From assembly GCA_033816765.1 (NCBI GenBank), contig CM066295.1, positions 2,108,001-2,172,000 of the forward strand: a DNA stretch of 64,000 bases, given 5' to 3'. The position numbers and the translations under genes were made by a program. Below, piece by piece: positions 55,856 to 64,000 of the stretch. Origin of the DNA: Nothopassalora personata (taxonomy: Eukaryota > Ascomycota > Dothideomycetes > Mycosphaerellales > Mycosphaerellaceae). Every line of letters begins with the position of its first letter. Position 1 is the stretch's first letter. The notes beneath the pieces were generated by a model that saw only the letters and a list, made by a program, of their open reading frames with translations, had not been told where the DNA came from and ran no database searches.

Positions 55856-56733
55856 ATTAGCAATACAAATATTCTTCTATATGTCTTCGTAGATTTCTCG
55901 GATAATAAAGACCTTAATAATAACACGCTTAGTACTAGGTCTGCTATTAAAAGCCGTAACGAGTGAATTAAGATTCCTTCTTTCGAGTAGTGACTCCCTT
56001 GCCCGGATAGGCTATCGACTAGTAGAATTAATACGCGAAGTAAAATAATGCTTAAAGTGCGGCTCCCTTAGTATCTCCTTTACCTCGGGTGCCTCTAATA
56101 TAAAGAGATCCTATAGCTACGTAGGTCGGTTAGGCGTAGGGACTCGCTAGAGTAGTAATAGAAAGGTGTCTATATAATCAGTCTACTCCTAGGTATACGT
56201 AAGGATTCTCTCGCTATATACGATGTAGCTGTGGTTGCTGCCCTCCCTTAAAGAGACAAACACATTATACGATATAAGGTTAAACCGGACGAACTGTCGT
56301 ATCTACTTCTCTTTACCTTTCCCCTTAGCTCTTATAATAGACTTCTTAGCTAGCATCTTTCTTCGAGCTATAGACTTAAGAGGATCACTTTCTTCGTTAG
56401 ACTCGGTAACCTTCTTCGACAATTTAGGTGCCGCTAAATGTAATGGATTGTAGGTAGCATTATGTATCGGGCGCTTCTTAGTCCTCTCCTTACCTTTCCT
56501 TTCTTTCTTAGCCCGTCTAGCGTTACGAAACGTCTTAAATCCATCGTAGGCACTACTAGGGCCTCCGCTAGAAACGATAGCTAGCTAAGTAGATTACGGT
56601 AGTAATTCGGCATTAGACGAGGAGAGACTCGGGGACCTTCGATAGCCGCACTTCTTATAGAAGTAAGCACTAGCCTTAAAGGCAGCGCCGTATACGGAGT
56701 AGAATAAAGGCATGTTATTACTAATGTCGTCGT

Positions 56734-56811
56734 AGAGCTAATGGAACCGATAGAGCTAATAGAATCGATAGAGCTAATAGAACCGATAGAGCTAATAGAA
56801 TCGATAGGGCT
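56734..56811 (+). repeat. 18-bp tandem repeat
   Basis: About four units of AGAGCTAATRGAAYCGAT, alternating GAACC and GAATC. On the minus strand it reads as a Ser-Ile repeat (SSIGSISSIDSI), probably a decayed coding repeat rather than a gene. Confidence 0.75.
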
Positions 56812-58405
56812 AGCGGTCATTAAGTAGATAAGAATTTCGAGGGTAGCGGCTTAGGCGTGTTATATTAATTGCCGCAATATCCACATCGCGGCGGCAGTCC
56901 TCCGGCATAACATAATATATAGATAAATGATCTATACTAGTAGGGGTTACTATAATTATTACCCCCTACTATATAACTAGAAGTAAAGACTTCTACTACT
57001 ATAGTACTGCTACTACGCTACCTATTGCTCGTTTACGGAAGTAAACATCGCCCTAAGGCGATCTAATAGTTAGAGCTCTAGGTTGTTGCTTAGGCGTTTA
57101 AACTCGAGTAAGTTACCGCTACCCTTAATAAACGCTATAGTAGCCTATCGTAACCGCTTGTAAGTAACGAAGTGTAGCCTAACCGAAGGGTTGTCTAGAT
57201 GTAAGTCGTTCTCGACCGCTGTACCGTCTAATTCACGAGGTAGACCTATAAATTCAAGGGCGTCTTAACACTATTTAAGCGTCTCCTCTAGTAGGTAGGC
57301 TTCGAGATCATATTCTTCTATACGCTCTTACTACTGTCGTATCTATGGATAGTCTAGGTCGATGTTCTATTTCTAATCTCGTGCGCCCTTTCCGAATATC
57401 CGAGGGTAGTTATATAGTAGCTTAGGCGTGCTAGAGCAGTGTAACTCTACGTTTGGATTATGTCGAATATAATGTATGTTCTAGTTCTTAATAAAGTATG
57501 TAACAGTCTTACGAATAATAGGCATGTAGATAGCGAGGAAGGCTGCGCGATTAGCTTTCTCATCCGGATTATAGAGGCCATCTACTTTAATCTTGCCTTA
57601 TGTCGTTATTAGTATAATAAGCTACTAAGCAAGGTAGGTAGTATATACCAAAGTGATCCCTCTATGTGTTTAGCGCGCCCTTCGCGACTTCGCCGTTCTA
57701 GTGCTCGACGGTATTATTACCCTTACTAGTCGTGTACTAAAAGTACTCTAAAAAGCTTAGCCCACGAGCTACGAATAGCTCTCGTAGTTTAAGATAGGCG
57801 TTCGCGAGCATTAGTGTCTCGACGCCTTTATTAGATCGTATAATGCGTAGCTAATAACCTCGCCGTATTATCTCATTAATATATTGTACGAAGGTTAAGA
57901 ACTTTGTCTTCGTAAGGTTACCGGTATATGTCTAAATAATCTAGCGGGAGAACACATCTATATATACATAGATCTATATTCTAAAGAACGGCTCCATCTT
58001 ATAATAGGCATTAATTAACTAGACATAGTTTAGGCCTATTACCTTCGGCCTACTATAGTGTAGCTAGAAATATAGCTCGCGTAGTCGTCGTGTACGGAAT
58101 GGTGTAGTATAGATCTCGCGAGCGATCTTATAGATACGGTCTCTATATATAGAAGTTAATATACATACACTTACTCGTAGGCGCGCACCCTTCGCCGCTA
58201 CGAGTAAGTACGCGTAAGTAAAGAGAATAGCTAGTACTAACTATCTCGTACGTAGCCTATACGTATTACTAGATTACGAGTAATAGGAGTAGCTACGCTA
58301 GCCCCTACGAGGAAGTGCTCGATAGCTCTATACTCTATACACTATTACATATAAGAGTCTCGTAGCCTAATTAGGATAGAGTCTAGTATGTAACAGTACA
58401 CGGAG

Positions 58406-58910
58406 CATATACTCGTAGCGGTGTAGTAGCACATACTCGTAGCGGTATAGTAGTATATACTCGTAGCGGTATAGTAGTATATACTCGTAGCGGTGTAGTA
58501 GTATATACACTTGATGCTGGCTGGCTGTGTCCCAGCAGTTCTTTGGATGCCAAGCCACTAGCGCGCTTTCTTGCACTTTCTTATAGCTAGCTGTTCTTCG
58601 CATTCTCGTAGATCCTTCTCAATACATCAATCTACTCACATTATCTTATACTCGTAGCGGTGTAGTAGTACATACTCGTAGCGGTGCAGTAGTACATACT
58701 CGTAGCGGTATAGTAGTACATACTCGTAGCGGTGTAGTAGTACATACTCGTAGCGGTGTAGTAGTACATACTCGTAGCGGTATAGTAGCACATACTCGTA
58801 GCGGTATAGGAGTATATACTTGCCGCGGTATAGGAGTATATACTCGTAGCCGCGGTAAGTAGTGTAGTAGCACATACTCGTAGCCGCGGTGTAGTATACT
58901 CGGAGCGGTT
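58406..58910 (-). repeat. 24-bp minisatellite within the transposase pseudogene
   Basis: About 13 units of CATACTCGTAGCGGTGTAGTAGTA, with GTATAG and TATATA variants, split by a solo LTR at 58509-58646. Each unit contains ACTCGTAG, the core of the 14-bp motif. Translates as a YRYEYVLL repeat, which is not a gene. Confidence 0.8.
58509..58646 (+). mobile_element. Solo LTR of a copia-type element
   Basis: 138 bp, ACTTGATGCTGG...CACATTATCT, flanked by TATAC at 58504-58508 and 58647-58651. The two ends match the LTRs of the copia element at 60852 (final 40 bp nearly identical); the middle differs. Not RIP-mutated, though sitting in RIP-mutated DNA. Confidence 0.8.
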
Positions 58911-59453
58911 AAAGAAGTAGATATACACGTACCTACCGATAAAGCGATTCTTCCTACGTAGATAGTTAGCGATAGTACGATAGCTACTATTATACGTAAC
59001 ATTAGAAGCGATTATAACCGACAAGACTTTACGAATAGCCTACGTAATCTCTTCCTCGTTCTCTAGTAGTATACGCCTTAGAAGACCTATTAATCTTCGT
59101 AGATTGCGGTATTAGGTTAACGATAACTTAAAGCTATCCTTTTTTAGTATCTTAACTATATGCTTATTACCTAATGCTAAGTACCGCTAAAAGTTGTATT
59201 TAATCTTCCGTCGTAGACAGTCCTCTTACTATAGAGTAAACTTAGTACGTATGTTAGCCTTAGTTAATCCCTACTGTTCGAGCCTACGCTCTAAAGTAGG
59301 TAGTGTAAGATGGACTCTATAGTCCTAGCGAAGACGCTAAAGGATTTCTCGATGCGTAGTCTTGCTTACGATAAGCTAGGCGATCGTCTTACGATATAGC
59401 TCGACATCGATAGCTTAGCCGCTACGGCGGCGATTCGTAACAATAGGCATAAC

Positions 59454-59481
59454 GAGGGCGGAGGGCGGAGGGCGGAGGGCG
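59454..59481 (+). repeat. 7-bp tandem repeat
   Basis: Four units of GAGGGCG. Confidence 0.8.
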
Positions 59482-59592
59482 TGTACGTATGCGCGTAGCG
59501 ATCGGTGTAGTGTAGCGTAGTGTAGTATTAAGGTTAACACTTAGAAAGAATCTTAGATGCAACCGTGGATTACGTAGCCTCTGTATGCTATG

Positions 59593-59811
59593 TACTTACT
59601 CGTAGCAGCTAATCTATAGCCCCTACGAGTAAGTGCATAGTATATAGGCATACAGGCATATAGGCATATAGGCATACAGGTAAACAGCCAAACAGCCAAA
59701 CAGGCATACAGGCATACAGGCATACAGGCATACAGGCATACAGGCATACAGGCATACAGGCAAAAAGGCAAAACCCCGGATTCGAGAGAAACCATGTCAA
59801 CCAGGCTACGA
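59593..59811 (-). repeat. Right terminal inverted repeat with octamer array
   Basis: On the minus strand: tip CGTAGCCTGGTTGACATGGT, octamers TGTATGCC with two TGTTTGGC units, then the 14-bp motif pair at 59622 and 59593. Mirrors 37190-37437. The tip differs from the left by one G-to-A change of RIP type. Confidence 0.75.
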
Positions 59812-59818
59812 GGGCGAC
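59812..59818 (+). repeat. Putative target-site duplication, right
   Basis: GGGCGAC, matching 37183-37189. Confidence 0.5.
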
Positions 59819-60846
59819 CACAATCTAAAGACACCTGTTCAGGTATGACTGGACTCGCCCACCTGGCGGTCTGCAAGTCCTTGTGGCTGTGCGAGACACG
59901 GGGGAACCTTGGTCATGATGATGTCTTCTTTAGGCTCAAGCATTGATCGGATCGATCGTTGACATGAGCACGAACGATCCCAGCTGAACGGACCACGGTA
60001 CATAAAGTGCCATCCTGCTCTTCCGGAACAGGGCGCCGCTGCTGTGCAACGCTGTCACATACAAAGGCGTTGTTGAAGACGAAGGTGTGCTGATGTGGCC
60101 CGGGGGAAAATAACCTTGACAAGCTCATGATCCGAACTAACCACAAGGTTCTGCGCTGCTCAGAACTTATCATCTTGGTAGGATGAACGGTTCAGTCGTT
60201 CGAAGCATCGCTGCACCGGTCAGCTACATCAGGCTCCTTCCTTACCATGCGAGTAATTATGCAGGAACCGAAGTCAATCTCGCTGTAGTGCACCACCGTT
60301 GTAGTGTCGTTTTTTTGTTCTGAGCATGATGTCTAAGTACGAATCGTTGCTTTCAGCTGCAACACCGGCATTGATAGTGGGACTTCTCCGCGTCCTGATC
60401 AGCAGTATCGAGCATCATAAGGGATCGATCTGTCGGCAGAGTGGGCTGTCGTGGTATCCGATTATAGCCACTGAGCCAGAAAGGTGCGAAATTGAAGCCG
60501 CTTGGTGCTGGGCGGTCGACCATATCTGTGTCTTGGTCGACAGTAAGTAGCTGGCGAAGACTGTGGTGAAGATGAGGCGGAATTCGCGTGTCAGGTACGC
60601 CGTATTGTGGTATTCCGCATCAGCGTGATGGTAGAAGGACAGCACTGCACCAATTAAGCCGCGAGCAGGCGCGAGCACTTCACAGGAGACTGCCGTTAGA
60701 AACTGCGAACAGCTTGTGTTGATGAACTGCGCATTATCTCATTTCTGTTCCTTCTACATGGTTGTATCAGGTGCCAGACAGACAGCGCGGCTCGTCTGGA
60801 GATCCGAACCATATCTGAAATGATGCTACAGAGAGTAATCTGCGTT
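59819..60846. other. Unmutated DNA between the island and the copia element
   Basis: About 1 kb of normal composition. Short frames only. No gene, RNA or repeat that I can support; it may include the 5' part of a locus split by the island. Confidence 0.4.
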
Positions 60847-60851
60847 GTATA

Positions 60852-60998
60852 ACTTGATGCTGGGGCCCATTCACTGGTCCCACCGGTTTTGCCGATGCAC
60901 TAGTCCGCATTAGGCAGGACCCCTTTTTTTTTTCGAGCTTATCTCTCTCTCTCGCTTTCGTAGATCTTCTTCAATACATCAATCTACTCACATTATCT
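60852..60998 (+). repeat. Left LTR of the copia element
   Basis: ACTTGATGCTGGGGCCCATT...CTACTCACATTATCT with a T10 run and a TCTCTCTCTC stretch. Confidence 0.88.
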
Positions 60999-61008
60999 GG
61001 TTATGAGC
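60999..61008 (+). other. Primer-binding site, half-tRNA type
   Basis: GGTTATGAGC directly follows the LTR. It is complementary to GCUCAUAACC, the anticodon-loop segment (CAU) of initiator tRNA-Met, the half-tRNA priming used by Drosophila copia and some fungal copia elements. Confidence 0.65.
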
Positions 61009-61190
61009 ACCCTCAGCGCTTACGACTGCGCGCATACCTTCGAACGACATTGTTGATTGTATCCTGCTGATTGCGCGTGTCCGCGACTTCATGCGACCAA
61101 ACGCGACAGCAGCAAACATCTTCAGCCAAGACCCAGTGGGCAACTTGGCGAGTATCGCAGTGACACCTAGTTGGTGCTCTGCAGTGGTGG

Positions 61191-63131
61191 ATGGATACTG
61201 ACGATAACGGTAACATCACAGGACTCGAGGTACCACTGGCACAGCAGTCTGTGACCGGGGACCAGAGTCAGCAACAACAGCAAGCCGAGTCGGCTGCTGT
61301 AACCAAGAAGAAGCTTCCAGCAATAGCGACTACGAGTCGCATCTTCAGCAACATGGTTGGTCGTAGTACCAATAGCACCCCTGGTGTCAGCAAGCTCCAG
61401 GGCAAGGACGACTATCCGAGATGGAGCGACATGCTCGAGTCAGTCCTGCGTGGCGAGCAGCTGTATGGATTTGTCGATTCAACAGCACTCAAGCCAAGAC
61501 CTACAATCCGTCCGAGTGAACAGCAATACGAGCTTGACGACCGGATTGAGGCATGGGAGGCGAAGAAGTATCAAGCTCGCGCCCTCATCATCGCCAACTG
61601 CAGTCAGTCTATCGCCGACAACTGCAAAGCCTATCAGGCTCCGGATGGACTATGGGATCATCTCAAATCAACATATGGCCAGACCGGCAAGTCCGAGGAA
61701 TACTCGTTGTATCTGGACTTCGAGTCACATGCTTACAGTGGCTCCAACCTTGACAAGTATTGCCAGCAGTATCAGGCAAAGCTTGCCAATCTCAAGAACA
61801 CAGAACTGGCCATATCCAAGGCCCAGGCTATGTTCCGCTTCCTGTACCAGATCGCGCCCTACTTCCCAGCATTCGCCTCATCAAAGCGCGAACAGCTGAG
61901 GCAGATGACTGGCAGGATCGAGGACAGCACCACCATCACACTCGAGAAGGTGATTGGTGATCTGCTTGATGAGGCGGCTGCTCAGCAGAGCGAGACCGCA
62001 AACCTTGCAGCAAAGCAGACTACTCCCACCCCACCCGCCAACCCACAGGGCAATGGCGGCAATGGCAACCGTGGTGGCGGCGGCAATCCACGTGGAGGCC
62101 GAGGTGGTCGTGGCCGTGGCAAAGGAGGCCGCGGTAACGGCAACGGTGGCAACAACCAGCAGCGTCAACAGTATGACCCATGCCATGGTTGTGGCAGTAC
62201 CACTCACCAACCTGTAACTTGCTGGAACCTACATCCGGAACTTGCACCTGCTGGATGGAAACCAAAGAACCCACCACAGCAGAACGGCAACCAGAATGGC
62301 AACCAGCAACAGCGTCAGCAGGTGAACAACACCACTGACCACCCTCAGCAGCAGCGCGCCGGAGAGACCGCTCAATTTGCGGCTCACGGCATGAACAACC
62401 TCGAGGATCTGATGACTCCATACAACGGCAACCACAGCATGTATATGGCTGCCGAGGATGACATTCAAGACACCTCCGCACTGCTGGCAGCGAAGAGCCC
62501 AACCGACTGGGTTGTGGACTCTGGCTGCACTTCTCATATGACTAACGAGCTGAGCAATATGATGGATTATCGGCCCTGCAATGTCCCTATTAGGACAGGC
62601 AAGGGCACCATCACTGCGACAGCCTGTGGCATTATCCAATTGGACCTGTATGGATGCGGCATCACCTACTTCTCGCAGGTGCTGTACGTGCCAGGCCTTG
62701 CAGCCAATCTGATCTCGACAGAGGCTCTCCGCCGCAAGGGTGTCTATTATCGTAACGACGACCAGATCCTCTTCACAAAGGGGAATGGTGCGCGTACGGT
62801 GGCACACTGCTACAGTCACAATGGACTGCCATTCCTCAAGCTAAAGCATTCACCGACTGCTTTGGCATCATCTAAGGTTGAGCCATCTATCGCCGCGACT
62901 GGCGACCTGTGGCACAGACGCCTTGGACACATTCACAGCCGCAAGCTAGTGCAGCTTCACAACGATCAGCGCATCATCATTGTCGGCAACGGTGACCTCA
63001 GCAAGCACCCACGCGAATGCGTACCATGTCGCATGGGACTGGGGCACAAAGTCTATAACCGCTATTCCCCATCACCTTGCATGAAGACAACATGCCAGCG
63101 ATCGACATCACGAAGCGAACCAACGGTGTAG
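61191..63131 (+). pseudogene. Gag-protease-preintegrase frame of the copia element, truncated
   Basis: 646 codons from ATG 61191. Gag core (KLQGKDDYPRWSDMLESVLR; YGQTGKSEEYSLYLDFES), then a Gly/Arg/Asn/Gln-rich region, a CCHC knuckle CHGCGSTTHQPVTC, the protease site DWVVDSGCTSHMTN, and the pre-integrase HRRLGHIHSRKLV with CVPC. After LGHKVYNRYSPSPC the frame leaves homology at about 63065-63080, where the deletion junction lies, and ends in about 18 junk residues. Confidence 0.85.
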
Positions 63132-63340
63132 ATGGCCGCACTAAGCACATCGACACCCGCTACCACTACATCCGCGACTGCATTGCCAAGGGCCAGATCA
63201 GCGTTGAGTGGATAGGCACCAACGACCAAGTAGCTGATGGATTCACCAAGGCACTGGATCGATACAAGCACGCCGACTTCGTGCAGCAGCTCAATATGGC
63301 TGACTGCGAGGCGGCAATCAACAACACTAAGCCTGATTAA
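63077..63340 (+). pseudogene. C-terminal RNase H fragment of the copia polyprotein
   Basis: Reads HEDNMPAIDITKRTNGVDGR, TKHIDTRYHYIRD and NDQVADGFTKALDRYKHADF, the conserved end of copia RNase H, stopping at 63340. It is in a different frame from the upstream segment, so the deletion is out of frame. Confidence 0.85.
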
Positions 63341-63602
63341 CAGCAGTTCTCAGGCCTCTGATTGGACGACAGCAACACTGCGCCAATCGACTCAATTCAA
63401 CGGTCACTGCACAAGCAAACCGTGGTGTTCTCGGCAGCCAATGAGCGCACGAGAAACACCTCCGACAGACGCAGCCCTGTGCTAACGGCTATGACGACAC
63501 CGGGGTTGGACGAGGAGGATGTCATAGTGCTGATGAGCGAGCGTATGTCCTGTTTGGTGCTGATAGCACCTGTTTTGCATCTAGAGCCTCGTCATGGGGG
63601 TG
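63341..63602 (+). other. 3' untranslated region of the copia element
   Basis: Between the RNase H stop and the right LTR; no domain. No clear long polypurine run; CTCGTCATGGGGGTG precedes the LTR. Confidence 0.5.
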
Positions 63603-63749
63603 ACTTGATGCTGGGGCCCATTCACTGGTCCCACCGGTTTTGCCGATGCACTAGTCCGCATTAGGCAGGACCCCTTTTTTTTTTCGAGCTTATCTCTCTC
63701 TCTCGCTTTCGTAGATCTTCTTCAATACATCAATCTACTCACATTATCT
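63603..63749 (+). repeat. Right LTR of the copia element
   Basis: 147 bp, same sequence as the left LTR, followed by the GTATA duplication. Confidence 0.88.
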
Positions 63750-63754
63750 GTATA

Positions 63755-64000
63755 TTTGACTAAGGATGTTCCATGTCGATTTCGGCCGGATCCCATGTGC
63801 AAGACACTTTTTCAGCCTCAAATAGCATCCAAAGCCTCTTCGGTGATTCGCTTCCACTCGGTATTCCTATCACAAGCCCAAACCAAGTTTCGTATCACTA
63901 GCTTTCACCCAAAGTCTAGAGCATGTTATCGTCATCGTACTGTGCCTGCCATCCCGCTACGATCGCGCGGTAGTGTTGGCAGTCTTTCTTGTGGTAAGAG
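63755..64000. other. Window end, nothing assigned
   Basis: 246 bp of normal composition with no recognisable gene. Confidence 0.4.

Larger units (their letters stand above)
54044..56999. other. Outer element interior, right part
   Basis: RIP-mutated, no intact gene. Contains 14-bp motif clusters, a 15-bp tandem (54681), a hexamer tandem (55816) and an 18-bp tandem (56734). Around 56290-56560 the minus strand is Lys/Arg-rich (KKSIIRAKGKGKEK), suggesting a decayed coding region. Confidence 0.5.
57000..59400 (-). pseudogene. DDE integrase-like transposase of the outer element, RIP-destroyed
   Basis: Minus-strand reading from about 59400 to 57000. The N-terminal helical part (SVIIASNVTYNSSYRTIANY, then LRRKNRFIGR) is followed by a minisatellite. 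Then comes an integrase core: IDVFSR-stop-II, LRIIRSNKGVETLMLANAYL, NNTVEH-stop-NGEV. These align with the D, D and E positions of rve-type catalytic cores; the second Asp now reads Asn (GAT to AAT after T, a RIP change). A C-terminal region (ANRAAFLAIYMPIIRKTVTY, then LPRELDGTAVENDLHLDNPS) follows. Stops are almost all TAG at expected Trp/Gln positions. Related in layout to fungal integrase-core proteins of DNA transposons. Confidence 0.65.
60847..63754 (+). mobile_element. Internally deleted Ty1/copia retrotransposon with target duplication
   Basis: LTRs of 147 bp at 60852-60998 and 63603-63749, identical by eye, flanked by GTATA on both sides (60847-60851, 63750-63754). Total length between outer LTR ends is 2,898 bp, far below a complete copia element. 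Gag, protease and the pre-integrase segment are followed directly by the end of RNase H; nearly all of integrase and all of reverse transcriptase are missing. LTR ends are AC...CT rather than TG...CA. Confidence 0.87.

Noticed and set aside
58367..59024. YRYEYVLL-type repeat proteins
   Set aside because: Translation of the 24-bp minisatellite; no start context and several overlapping frames are equally open.

Overview
The window is nuclear DNA of a filamentous ascomycete. Introns are short (about 45-95 nt) with GT-AG ends and CTGAC/CTAAC-like branch sites. Gene content (SIN scaffold, CFEM Pth11-like receptor, Zn2Cys6-PAS-like factor) and C-to-T mutation of repeats at CpA sites point the same way. 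A dothideomycete (Mycosphaerellales/Capnodiales type) is my best guess; that is inference.

The left 35 kb is ordinary gene-bearing euchromatin. In order: the SIN/mitotic-exit scaffold Cdc11/Nud1 (minus, C-terminus cut by the window edge) divergent from a large disordered nuclear-type protein; a 3.5 kb gene-free stretch with two copies of a palindromic MITE-like element; a seven-exon CFEM Pth11-like receptor; a small F-box-like lineage protein with a truncated, inverted paralogue; ribosome-biogenesis factor Nop53 divergent from the Rab6-type GTPase Ypt6; a secreted HExxH metallopeptidase-like protein; an unknown protein; a five-exon secreted Thr-rich protein; a gene-poor 3 kb; the GBF/Gea-type ARF-GEF (Sec7 domain); and a Zn2Cys6 factor. 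Ypt6 and the ARF-GEF both act in Golgi traffic, but nothing else links these genes.

From 37,190 to 59,811 lies a 22.6 kb transposon island. Its outer shell looks like one old DNA element. It has inverted ends (shared non-repetitive tip, TGTATGCC octamer array, then CACTTACTCGTAGG motifs), a putative 7-bp target duplication (GGGCGAC), more than 20 dispersed copies of the 14-bp motif, and a minus-strand DDE integrase-like transposase destroyed by RIP. Inserted in it is a 14.3 kb RIP-destroyed Ty3 chromovirus (A; 197-bp LTRs, TSD GGAAG). A in turn carries two solo LTRs (TSDs ATAAG and GCTAT) and a young Ty3 chromovirus (B; 44,213-51,251) with apparently identical 186-bp LTRs, TSD CTCGC, a candidate self-priming site, a candidate -1 frameshift site with an 8-bp stem, and one premature stop of RIP type. 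Another solo LTR sits in a 24-bp minisatellite of the outer shell.

To the right, at 60,852-63,749, is a recent Ty1/copia element with apparently identical 147-bp LTRs. It lacks most of integrase and the reverse transcriptase, and its LTR ends are not TG...CA. The same end sequences bound the solo LTR in the island, each with its own 5-bp duplication. Order of events from nesting: outer DNA element, element A, RIP, then B, the solo LTRs and the copia element.
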